Below, in pieces: positions 35,401 to 51,166 of a stretch of 51,166 bases of DNA. The notes under the pieces were generated by a model. That model did no database searches. It was not told where the DNA came from and worked only from the letters and a program-made list of their open reading frames with translations. Each line of letters starts with the position of its first letter. Positions within the stretch are counted from its first letter, which is position 1. The DNA lies in NCBI RefSeq assembly GCF_000003815.2, contig NC_049987.1:18540747-18591912 (forward strand), in the 5' to 3' direction. Both the position numbers and the translations under genes were made by a program. Source of the DNA: Branchiostoma floridae (lineage: Eukaryota; Chordata; Leptocardii; Amphioxiformes; Branchiostomatidae).

Positions 35401-38400
35401 CCTTCCATGAAGGTAAACATAACTATTCGTAACAATTATAATAAAGTTACATGAGTGCAAACATCTAGGTATAACAGTACACAATTTAATACGCACATGA
35501 TTTGGCCCTAACCCAGTGACCCTTAGCAGAACCTAAATCCTATCCCTAGTCCTAAGCCAGAACCATGAACCTTAGACAATCCAATTCAACCCTAACACTT
35601 GAATGCAAACCCTAATCCTAAACCATAACTCTAACCTTAACCATTAAACTAACCCTTACCCAAACCCAAACCTTTACGCTAACCCTAACCATAACTATAA
35701 CATGATCCATCACTAATCATAAATGCTAAAATCATAACCATGTTACAAAACCTCTGTACCTGTACCTGTAATATACCTGTACCAGGTCCTGTAACTGTAC
35801 CTAAATCTTTAATGTACTTCTACCTGATTTAATGTTTGCATTGCACATCTCTATCAATTTACTTACCATGGCCCATCTCCGTCTGTAGGTATGACCCCAG
35901 GATACTAAAGTTCTCCGCAAGTTTTAACCACTTTGCCCTCTGCCTCTCGTCTCCCTGCTGCTGTAGTGTTATGGTGAACATTGTGCAATGTAGATTCATT
36001 GCAATGGCTCTGTAGTCCAACACACTCCTGTATGAAACAACAGAAAATAATGAGTTAGGCCATAGCAAGTACATTTTATGGATGACATCAGCGCGCGCAT
36101 TAATTTTCGCCTGATTTCAGAAAAAAAACAAGATTTTTTTCTTCTTATGCAGGGATGGTCAACATGACGATAAGTACCAAAATGAGCAAAATAAAATGTA
36201 TTGTGTTATAGCCTATTAATTGTACTGGTAGAAGTGACACTTGCAAGGTACCCAGGACTGTAGTTGTAGAAATTAAACTTGGATAAAATTGGATAGTTGT
36301 AAAAGTGACACCAATATGGAAGCTATGAGTGTGGTTACCAACTTTGTTGGTGATGCCAGTCTACCACACTAGTGTCACTTTTACCACACCAGTACATGTC
36401 TTAAATACAGGAATGAATGCCTTGTTGGCTCTGATATCATGTTGTCCCTTTAATTCTTTTTACAACAGTCATCACAACTTTATGGTGCCTATTTTTGAAA
36501 ATGTAGCCAATAGGCCCATCTTGTTTTTTTTCTCACCCTATTGCACTATTTTTGCAGTCTGCAGAGGATGTCATCCATAAAATTTACTTGCTGTGGCCTT
36601 ATCATAAAATTTAGCAAAATACCATTGAAGCTAAAGAATGGGATTATCATAGCAAATATAAAACCCATATCATAGTCTCACTCTAGTCTCTTTCTAAAGT
36701 AACCTTGCTGAACTCAGTGAAAGATAAGTTTTTTTTTAATATATGTTTATTAAGCTTAGACATCCAGGTAAACAATAATGAAATACATTTTGTACAGTTC
36801 AATTTCTACGACTGGATAAAAAAACAAAGATTTACTTCCGGACATTTCGAGTGACGTCCATCTATCCTCTTCGAATTGTTTCTGCCAGTTCATCCTCTTG
36901 ACATTGAAGAAGAGTGATGGATGTCACTTGAAAGGTAGAGAAGTAAATCTCCATATTTTATTCAGTTGCAGAGAATTGAATTGCATTTGAATAAGTTTTC
37001 TTTGTACAAGAAAAAAAGAAGGCATTATTTGTAGAAATAGAAAAAGAGATATTGTACAAAAAAAATAGTTTGCTTTCTAGAACTGTAGCAACTCCATGGT
37101 CTATTTGAGGTTCTTTTCCTATTTATCTATGTGATAATCTCATATAACCGACTTTGGCAAAAACTTTCAGCACCTTTTGAATTTTGAAATGTTTAAAAAG
37201 TGATTACTTGAATTATAGAGAAAGTACTTACGTCATGTAGTCATCCATGTCTTTTCCACTTAACCCAAGCTCTTTGGCCTTCTTGGCCGCCATAAGAGAC
37301 TTCTTCAACATGTTGGCATACTGTTCTTCCCTGGACAGGTAGTTGAAATCCTCGTGCTCATAGTCTGGGTCCGTCAGCGCTAAAGACTCTAGAGATGTTA
37401 AAGGAAAAAAAAATGACACAGGCCCACTGTTTTGACCTCCTTGTCCAACTTTCTTTGAGGGTCTGCATGGGGGGGTCCTGACAACGCTAAATTTGGGATG
37501 GCTGCAGCTGACTACCTTTTACATTAAATTCATGAAGGCTACCAACGCTTAACGCTTCATCCCCACCACGAATTACGTAAAATAAAATAGCTTCCCTACG
37601 AATTACGGGAAATTAAAAAGGCCTGCCTATGCCTATGCATGCAGACCCTCTTCTTTATCTATATATTGCTGCGTAAAACATCAGCTTCGCAGCACAGCAG
37701 CAGCTGGTTATATTAACAGTGAACGACCTGTCACACCTAATTTTGGCACATCGAACTGCAGCCGCTGTTTAAAGAAAATTTAGCAGCTTTCATCAACTAC
37801 TAGTAATGGTTTAAAGCTACTGTAAATGCAGAAATTTTTGCGGTGGTTTTACATGTATGTTCGCGGTTTTCTTGTTACCGATTCACTGCGAACATAAAAC
37901 CACTGCAAACATTTTTCCACGTAATAAGAGATTACAGTGCATGGTGCTACCGCGGAGTTAAAACCTCCGTGAACAGTGACTTTTCCTGCTACCGCGAAAT
38001 TAAAGGACAGCATCAGAAAATCTTCAATTCATTATTTTCCAGTAGTTTACTCATTAAAATGTTGATTTACGTCAATTTTTACATTGATCCGCCTAATGTG
38101 GCCCTGTAGACACGTTTGAACTTCGCGCTCTCCTCCTCTCTCCCGCCGCGCAGGCCGATGACATAATGGCCTCGTTCTGATCGTCTGACGTCACAGATCA
38201 GAAACTTCTGGCCAGCCATTCTGGCCAGGTAAAAACTGACTCGAACTCGCTCTTGTAACAGTCCAGAATGACACGGTGCGTGAACCTCCCCCACCACCAT
38301 TGTTTTGATTTCGTCCCGTTGTGCGGTTCACTCACAGACAAGCTCATTCATGTTCAGTCTCCCGGGGACTGTGGCTTCGTAGATAGCTCACAACACGACT

Positions 38401-39163
38401 TACAGGTCCACTATGGTAATTGTCAACAACAGCGGACTAAACTCCAGAATGGCGGAGTGATTATTTTCCGCTGAGAGGACCGAGGTTCACCGAGCAAATT
38501 GCAATTGGCTGGCCAGAAGTTTCTGATCTGTGGCGTCAGACAATCAGAACGAGGCCATTACGTCATCGGCCAGCGCGGCGGGAGAGAGGAGGAGAGCGCG
38601 AAGTTCAAACGTGTTTACAGGGCCACATTAGGCGGATCAATGTAAAAATTGACGTAAATCAACTTTTTAATGAGTAAACTACTGGAAAATAATGAATTGA
38701 AGATTTTCTGATGCTGTCCTTTAAATTCCTGCAAACTTAAATGCATTTACAGTATCTAATGGTGGCAACGATTTCCACTCTACGTTAGTTCTGGGGTTCT
38801 ACTTTGACCCCCTTGACCCTGCACTGAACCCCTTGACCCTGCACTGAACCCCTTGCCCTACTTACAGTGTCCAATTGTCCCAATTACGGTGTCAAATATA
38901 TATATATAGTGTAACCTTTGTCCAGAGGACCTTATATAATTGTCCGGTTACAAAGACTGCACTGTACAAAAGTTTTAAACAAGACTAGTCCAACCGCGAT
39001 TCAGACAGACAAAGAAACAACAGTTGCGGTAAGAAGACTTACCGATTCTTCTCTTTCGCTTTACTCCATCAGGACCACCATACAACACATTGGTCAGCTT
39101 TTCTACGTCAAAACTGACCCGGCTCCTCTCTCGTGCCAGATCTGGGTTCACAAGTTGCGCCAT
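26490..39163 (-). CDS. Peroxisomal acyl-CoA oxidase, ACOX1/ACOX2 type (one exon lost in N gap)
   Basis: FAD flavoprotein oxidising straight- or branched-chain acyl-CoA to the 2-trans-enoyl-CoA with H2O2, first step of peroxisomal beta-oxidation. Minus exons: 39043-39163, 37232-37388, 35867-36027, [gap], 34238-34357, 33499-33614, 32913-33082, 31791-31953, 30328-30518, 29327-29488, 28696-28804, 27785-27931, 27114-27320, 26490-26552. Visible coding is 1887 nt and every junction outside the gap fits. Landmarks: N-terminal [26 protein letters not shown] before the gap, [52 protein letters not shown] and [20 protein letters not shown]. The C terminus is NRAKL, a PTS1 peroxisome signal. The lost exon should encode the GLETTATYD-type FAD segment, about 36 residues, giving ~665 in all. 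N and C termini look more like ACOX2, the middle like ACOX1. Odd: the catalytic-Glu loop reads GEGET. Confidence 0.95.
28865..29320. other. ACOX intron with SINE B fragment
   Basis: Intronic sequence. At 29203-29262 GCCCATCT, GGGCCACAC and TTGTGCAAG occur in the order of the SINE family B body, a short degenerate copy. Nothing else was recognised. Confidence 0.4.
29510..29660. repeat. Degenerate relative of the 384-bp foldback element
   Basis: GGGGGATACAAACTTAG followed by CATTTGGG, then AGCAGAATTGACC and TGAGGAAGG, parallels the centre and right arm of the element at 21894-22277. It lies in an ACOX intron and no intact inverted ends were found. Confidence 0.4.
30620..30977. mobile_element. 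hAT-like MITE with CAGGGTTGTAGC ends
   Basis: A 358-bp element. The left end is CAGGGTTGTAGCCAGC; the right end is the inverse of CAGGGTTGTAGCTAGC. Flanking octamers GTGTAATG (30612-30619) and ATGTAATG (30978-30985) differ by one base, fitting an 8-bp hAT duplication. CCGTC/GGACGG motifs recur inside. It lies in an ACOX intron. Confidence 0.75.
31531..31730. mobile_element. 200-bp palindromic MITE with TA duplication
   Basis: The left end is CCCCCCTCACATTAG and the right end is its exact inverse, flanked by TA on both sides. The interior is also largely palindromic (GAGTCTGC, AGCTCTAAATTA, GAGGAGG and their inverses). It lies in an ACOX intron. Confidence 0.8.
32000..32330. repeat. Dispersed repeat related to segments at 33955 and 45440
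   Basis: Shares the order GGTACCA, ATTCGAATT-like text, AATGCCACAC, GAACAC and GTATGACAT with 33955-34210, and in part with 45440-45820. Divergence is high and limits are approximate. Confidence 0.4.
33955..34210. repeat. Dispersed repeat, second copy
   Basis: Contains AGGTACCAGCC, ACAATGCCACACTTG and GACTGTGATAACAGTAGAAC; the last recurs nearly exactly at 45734-45755. Related to 32000-32330. Class unknown; in an ACOX intron. Confidence 0.45.
34433..35302. other. Assembly gap (870 N)
   Basis: A run of N. Flanking exons of the acyl-CoA oxidase end and begin in phase 1, so a missing exon with a length divisible by three fits. Open frames that cross the Ns are artefacts. Confidence 0.99.
35505..35705. 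repeat. Degenerate telomere-like CCCTAA tract
   Basis: About 200 bp of imperfect CCCTAA/AACCCT units (CTAACCCAG, CCTAATCC, CTAACCCTAACC). A G-rich counterpart lies at 17870-17960. An interstitial telomere-like or simple microsatellite origin fits; it is intronic in the oxidase gene. Confidence 0.6.
36058..36598. mobile_element. GGCC-ended MITE, TTA duplication (copy 2)
   Basis: A 541-bp element. The left end is GGCCATAGCAAGTACATTTT; the right end is the inverse of GGCCACAGCAAGTAAATTTT. Similarity runs through ATGGATGACATC. TTA flanks both sides (36055-36057, 36599-36601). It shares ends and subterminal sequence with 11110-11990. Probably a PIF/Harbinger-type MITE. It lies in an ACOX intron. 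Confidence 0.8.
37818..38754. mobile_element. 937-bp element with ~230-bp inverted arms
   Basis: The outer ends are TACTGTAAATGCA and its exact inverse. Inside, about 37992-38230 and 38505-38730 are reverse complements at high identity, including GATTTACGTCAATTTTTACA, the TGATCCGCCTAATGTGGCC segment, CGCGCTCTCCTCCTCTC and CAGAAACTTCTGGCCAGCC. The centre is ~270 bp of unrelated, GC-richer DNA. The left flank holds TTTGCGGTGGTTTTA, absent on the right, so the arms are asymmetric. It lies in intron 1 of the oxidase gene. Confidence 0.8.
38811..38860. repeat. 20-bp direct repeat, 2.5 units
   Basis: CCTTGACCCTGCACTGAACC occurs at 38811-38830 and 38831-38850, followed by a half unit. Confidence 0.85.
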
Positions 39164-39412
39164 GTTTACAGGTCAAAGGTTGCTGACAAGTCCACTGTGA
39201 ACAGGTGAGAAGAAATTGAGAATAATATTTTGTTATTCTGACATAAAACAGAATAACTACAATATGTTCATGACGCAGTGCAATATGAAACAATAAATCA
39301 AAATGAAATGGGTAATTATATTCCTAGTTTCGTGCGAAAATCGCATATTACACTTTTTACGGAAAAGTAAACACCCCCATCTTTAATCTCAATCGTTTCT
39401 CCTCAATTCAAG
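39164..39412. promoter_or_regulatory. Divergent promoter region between acyl-CoA oxidase and ACAT2
   Basis: Only 249 bp separate the two start codons, which point away from each other, so both 5' UTRs and core promoters must share this interval unless upstream non-coding exons exist. No canonical TATA box is placed for either gene. AT-rich text (TATTTTGTTATTCTG, AATAAATCAAAATG) fills the centre, and a C-run with a CTCAATCG/CTCAATTC pair precedes the ACAT2 start. The DR1-like site lies at the oxidase end. Confidence 0.7.
39170..39182 (+). promoter_or_regulatory. DR1-like nuclear receptor element
   Basis: AGGTCA-A-AGGTTG: one perfect and one 4/6 half-site spaced by one base, the layout bound by HNF4, RXR/PPAR and COUP-type receptors. 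It begins 6 bp from the acyl-CoA oxidase start codon. In mammals the ACOX1 promoter contains a classical DR1 PPAR response element (established); function here is inferred. Confidence 0.45.
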
Positions 39413-47506
<8,094 letters not shown>

Positions 47507-48063
47507 GTAATGAAAAAATGTGACCAAGAAAGGCATAAGTTGTGTAGATTATTTGTAGTTTGCAATAAAGACTATCACAGTCAGTTGAGGACATCAGATG
47601 TCAACTCGGGACGCTTGCTGGACCCTCCTACTCCACTCCTCCCTGTCCTCCATCAATGATCTTAGACTAAAGACTATCACATGATGTTGATTTTCAAAGT
47701 GCTTGTGCTATGTTAATGACACTAGAATGCAAAATCCTGATTACAATGTACATACAACCAGATAGGAACATTGTTTTATTCAATGAAGAAGACATATTGT
47801 ACAATTTACCCTTCTGATCTTAGTTGATTTTAAACTATACTTTGGTCAAGTCATATTTCCAGTTCTTGATTCCTGTCAGGTAATCATCTTAAACTGGAAA
47901 CCTAGTGAATTTCACAGCCAGTTCAGAAACTGGCACAGTGGCTTACAAAAAACGTCTTTAGAACCAATATCATAATCATAATCATTGTGATTACTAATTT
48001 GGCTGATTGCTGTTGGCAGTCTGATACCGATTTCAAGATAATTGTGGTGTTTCCTATCACATA
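47507..48063. other. ACAT2 3' flank
   Basis: Holds the AATAAA at 47564-47569, 58 nt after the stop codon. The rest is AT-rich with no recognised gene. Confidence 0.6.
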
Positions 48064-48600
48064 CAGTGGCGGCGGCACAGTGGGGGCATGGCCCCCACAA
48101 AAAATCAAGCTGAAACCCATGTGTATTTTTTCACCAATAGAAATTTCATAAACCTAGCTAGTCCACCAGCAAATGGTGAAAGGGTCCAGATTTTAAATTT
48201 TCCCAAACTTCCCTTGCGTCGGCTCGCGCCTGAAGCGCTGGACATGGTGAAAATGTATTGGGGGAGCGTCGGCATTGACACGGACCAAGCACCACCCTTC
48301 CTTTTCTTTGTTCTATTCCTGGTAAAATGCATATCCCTCTAACCATGTCTTTTCCCGAGAATAGAGGAAAGACCAGGAAGGGGAATGCTTGGTCCGTGTC
48401 ATCGGGTAGGCTTATGAGAATTAGTGAAAGGGTGGGTCGTCATGGTAGGCGGTCTGTGTCACAGTGATGTCACGCAAATGTTGCTCCCGACATGAACTCC
48501 ACTCGGCAAAGCCAGGCAGAACACCGGACATGACAACATGCTCACAAATCTATCACCAATATTTTGCCCCCACAAAAGAAATTTGCTGCCGCCGCCTCTG
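48064..48600. mobile_element. hAT-like element with CAGTGGCGGCGGCA ends
   Basis: A 537-bp element. The left end is CAGTGGCGGCGGCA; the right end is the inverse of CAGAGGCGGCGGCA. Subterminal GCCCCCACAAAA occurs near both ends. CATA is found on both sides, but a full 8-bp duplication is not evident, so the superfamily is uncertain. Confidence 0.65.
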
Positions 48601-48604
48601 CATA

Positions 48605-48740
48605 GGTTCTCTTTAACCTGCCTTTCCCAAGGGAGCAACATCAGTGACAGGTTAGGGGATTCGAACCCGGAACCTCTTGTTTCTAAAAAAATTCAGGCAG
48701 TAATCAAGAGTACTCCAGCAGTATTGCTACCGAACATGCC
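48605..48740 (-). mobile_element. tRNA-headed SINE copy, reverse orientation
   Basis: On the minus strand AGGTTCCGGGTTCGAATCCC is a strong B box; CTGTCACTGATGTTGCTCCC and TTGGGAAAGGCAGG follow, a diverged version of the family A body. It abuts the right end of the 537-bp element. Confidence 0.6.
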
Positions 48741-49994
48741 CTTTAGAACTTAATTCTGCGGAGTTGGGTCAATAATCGCATTGATATTAACTTAATTAGC
48801 AATGGAGCATTCCAAGCCAACAATGACAGTTGGTACCTTACATGGTGGCTGTGCTTTTGATAAATAATTTATCAGGCATTGGTCCCAACTTCAATTATTA
48901 CAGATAACCATCTTCTTTGGCTTGCATGAATGTATAGCAAAATTGGTCATTGATAAGCTAACTTTATCATGTTACAGCAAATAAAATGATAGAATAAATC
49001 AGCATTACATTTGTATTTCTATTATTATAATGCTACCTGTGCTGTATGTTATCCAGAGTACCAAAATTACACAATTGAAAACTAACCCAGTATCAGTCAT
49101 TGAAATTACCATCAGCATAATGTCATAAAAGGTTTCAATTAATGCATAAAAGTAATAATTAATTAAATATTGTCAATTACTTTTGAATTGGTATCAGATA
49201 ATTGATAGCATATTCATGTATTTTGCAGGTGAGGTATAATTCATTTCTATGATATAGTGATAAATTCAATTTTTCTACTTGAACTATTGTTTCTTTCTTT
49301 CTTCATGAATTACACTGAGAGAACACAATTGAACAGTGTCAAAGGATTATTCAAATATATACACAACAATGAAAATTAGTTAGAAAGTAATTATTAGCAA
49401 AAAAGTACAATTTGAAAACATAAAAGACTTAAACGACCCTCCCACCATTTTTTTTTAATGTTAATCTTCCATTTTAGGACACGCATATGTTATTTTCTAA
49501 CGGACAGTCGACAAATTGAATTATCATCCCATGTAAGGTGCGCCCATACACCTGTTGCTCACCTCAAAACAGGTGTTAATGTAATTATGTCAGGTGCCCG
49601 TTTGTTGAAAAAAAAGTGCCTGGTATATATTTGTATAAAAACATTTAGAAAATGTACGTATTTAGAAATAATGAACGGAATTTGAATACTAATCATTATA
49701 AGTATATTTTGCAGAAATGCTTGACATAAAAACACTTTTAGAATACAGTAAAAATGTTTGTATTTACTATGTATTCCTGTAATATATTCAGGCATTCTTT
49801 CCGTCCACAATGGCCACAACATATCGGAGGCTCCAAAGAATCAATCTGGTGTTCAGATTCGTAAAAATCCTGACAAGCTTCTCCCGGTTTTGACGCAAAA
49901 TAAGGGGAAAATATTTTAGTCTTATCGATAATGAAACCTCGTTAGGTGCCTTTTTATCTGACCTTTTTTAAAGCAAAGGTAAAAGTTTTGTAGT
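48741..49994. other. AT-rich intergenic stretch before the TMEM272-like gene
   Basis: No exon or clear repeat was recognised. Open frames at 49458-49685 and 49559-49822 overlap on opposite strands and have no domain. It should contain the promoter of the downstream gene. Confidence 0.5.
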
Positions 49995-50066
49995 ATGAAC
50001 GTCCACCAAACCCCTCAAACTACCCGCATGTACCTGGGTCTCATGATGATAATGATGATGATAAAA

Positions 50067-50771
50067 ATGGCGACAACAAACGATGTAGAGTCAGGTACGG
50101 CGCCACAACCGCCTCCTCCCTCCTTTCCCAACGGCGTGACAGCCCCTCCAGTCCCGCCAGATGCCTCGGAGCTCCCGCCGACGTACGAAGAAGCCGTCCA
50201 CAGCCAGCCTGGAGACGCCCCTCCCTCCTACGCCTCCTTGTTCGGCGAGATACAAGACGCTAGGAGGGAGTCTGGCGGTTTCGTGGACTTCCTGAAAAAG
50301 TTGTTGGTCTTGCTAGCGGGAACAATCGGTTGTACGATCCTTCTCGGCCTTCTCATGGCAGTCCCCATGGCTATGATCGTCCTGGGAGCCATCAACATTC
50401 ACGACTGCCCTATCCAACGAATGATCCCGATCTACTTGCTCGTTTTCGGCTGTTTTGGAATCCTCAAGAACATCATCTCCCTCTACGAGCGCTACAAGAA
50501 TCACCGAGAGAACGAAACCGAAAACAACGCCAAGCAGAACCCCTTGGAAGTCATGATCAACTGTTTTCTCCTGGCTTGGTTCATCGCCGGGAACTACTGG
50601 ATCTATTCGGTGCACAGGGCGGTGAACATGGACGATCCGACCCACGAGTATTACTGTGACCCCACGGCATACCTGTTCGCATTCTGGGTCACAACCACGG
50701 CCTACATCTTCGTGGGGTTGCTGATCATCTGCGTGTGTTGTACAGCGTTCTGTACGTCTGTTACAACGTAG
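50067..50771 (+). CDS. TMEM272-like four-transmembrane protein (intronless)
   Basis: An uninterrupted frame reaches 50771 (stop TAG). The frame opens at 49995, but Met at 50067 (AAAATGG, MATTNDVESG) has the better context and removes a Met-rich lead; from there the product is 234 residues. Order: proline-rich cytosolic N terminus with two PPxY-type motifs, LPPTYEEAV and APPSYASLFGEI, known to recruit WW-domain proteins such as NEDD4-type ligases; then four hydrophobic segments, beginning near AGTIGCTILLGLLMAV, IPIYLLVFGCFGILKN, NCFLLAWFIAGNYWIYSV and AYLFAFWVTTTAYIFVGL. The IHDCP, PIYLLVFG and FLLAWFIAGNYWIYSV phrases match the TMEM272-like family as I know it; its molecular function is unknown. 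The last ~85 bp and the 3' flank are tandemly duplicated downstream (50904-50985). No intron or poly-A tail was seen to prove retroposition. Confidence 0.8.
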   Translation: MATTNDVESGTAPQPPPPSFPNGVTAPPVPPDASELPPTYEEAVHSQPGDAPPSYASLFGEIQDARRESGGFVDFLKKLLVLLAGTIGCTILLGLLMAVPMAMIVLGAINIHDCPIQRMIPIYLLVFGCFGILKNIISLYERYKNHRENETENNAKQNPLEVMINCFLLAWFIAGNYWIYSVHRAVNMDDPTHEYYCDPTAYLFAFWVTTTAYIFVGLLIICVCCTAFCTSVTT

Positions 50772-50985
50772 GACTTTCTGGTGTACAGCTTATACTTTTT
50801 AAGTTATAGACCCCCGCCCCCAACTTTTGCCCCGCCCCCTCGTCCTAAAAGAGCATATACTATATAATATAGTATATTTGCATCTACTGTCATAGTAAAA
50901 TACTGTGTGTGTGTTGTACAGTGTTTTGTACTTCTCTTGCAACAACATAAGATTTTTCTGGTGTACAGCTCATAGACCCCACTCC
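50729..50985. repeat. Diverged tandem duplication of the TMEM272-like gene 3' end
   Basis: GTGTGTTGTACAG..GTTTTGTAC, TTGCAACAACATAAG and TTCTGGTGTACAGCTCATAG at 50904-50975 match the gene's end (GTGTGTTGTACAGCGTTCTG onward, 50733-50805) at an offset of 176 bp. The C-rich text after CATAGACCCC is also shared. The second copy covers only the last codons and 3' flank. Confidence 0.75.
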
Positions 50986-51166
50986 AATCCCAAAGCCCCT
51001 CCCGTCCCTACCCCATCCCCACTCTCCTGGTTAACTGTGCAGATATTACAGGTTTGAGATAGCAGAACCTGTATTGTAATCCTCATATATTGTAAGGCGT
51101 GTGTGTTTTTACAGCTGCTTTGCACTTCCGCTAAACATACCAATACCAATTCCAGATTTTCCTGAA
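50986..51166. other. 3' flank of the TMEM272-like gene to window end
   Basis: C-rich then AT-rich sequence. No further exon, repeat or polyadenylation signal was recognised. Confidence 0.5.

Noticed and set aside
34401-35454. Three open frames over 320 codons
   Set aside because: They cross the 870-N gap and consist mostly of undetermined residues.
50313-50659. Frames antisense to and off-frame with the TMEM272-like gene
   Set aside because: Shadows of the GC-rich coding sequence.

Overview
This is a eukaryotic nuclear window. Short coding exons are bounded by consensus GT/AG introns, and tRNA-derived SINEs, many MITE-like DNA transposons and micro/minisatellites lie between them. The gene set (animal-type CYP2-clan P450, peroxisomal acyl-CoA oxidase, cytosolic thiolase, a TMEM272-like protein and a membrane-anchored NHL-repeat protein) points to an invertebrate deuterostome. 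Amphioxus (Branchiostoma) is my best guess; this is inference from gene and repeat style, not a database match. A run of 870 Ns (34433-35302) marks it as a scaffold with one assembly gap.

Layout. 1-4032: the 3' end of a plus-strand coiled-coil gene whose four visible exons join in frame and end in three GEDPEK hexapeptides. 4033-9888: no gene seen; diverged repeats, including a possible 3.4-kb degraded transposon with a MITE of 9-bp target duplication nested in it. 9889-17694: a complete seven-exon minus-strand P450 of 504 residues. 17695-20941: no gene, but seven copies of a ~210-bp tandem repeat. 20942-24943: a plus-strand gene with a transmembrane exon, a Ser/Thr-rich stalk and an NHL-type beta-propeller exon carrying one frameshift; an acidic, tyrosine-rich exon upstream may belong to it. 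26209-26269: an orphan exon with a similar tyrosine motif. 26490-39163: a minus-strand peroxisomal acyl-CoA oxidase in 13 visible exons, one further exon being lost in the N gap. 39413-47506: a plus-strand nine-exon cytosolic acetyl-CoA acetyltransferase (ACAT2 type, 393 residues). 50067-50771: an intronless four-transmembrane TMEM272-like protein.

Functional context. The acyl-CoA oxidase and the thiolase are head to head with 249 bp between start codons, so one short region probably drives both. Acyl-CoA oxidase starts peroxisomal beta-oxidation, which yields acetyl-CoA; ACAT2 condenses two cytosolic acetyl-CoA into acetoacetyl-CoA for the mevalonate pathway. An AGGTCA-n-AGGTTG (DR1-like) nuclear-receptor element lies in the shared region 6 bp from the oxidase start codon.

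The best second-look items are the divergent promoter with its DR1 element, the transmembrane NHL gene and orphan tyrosine exon, residue changes in two enzyme active-site loops (ACAT2 G-to-E after the catalytic Cys; oxidase GEGET in place of Y/F-EGEN), and several MITE families with readable terminal inverted repeats and target-site duplications.
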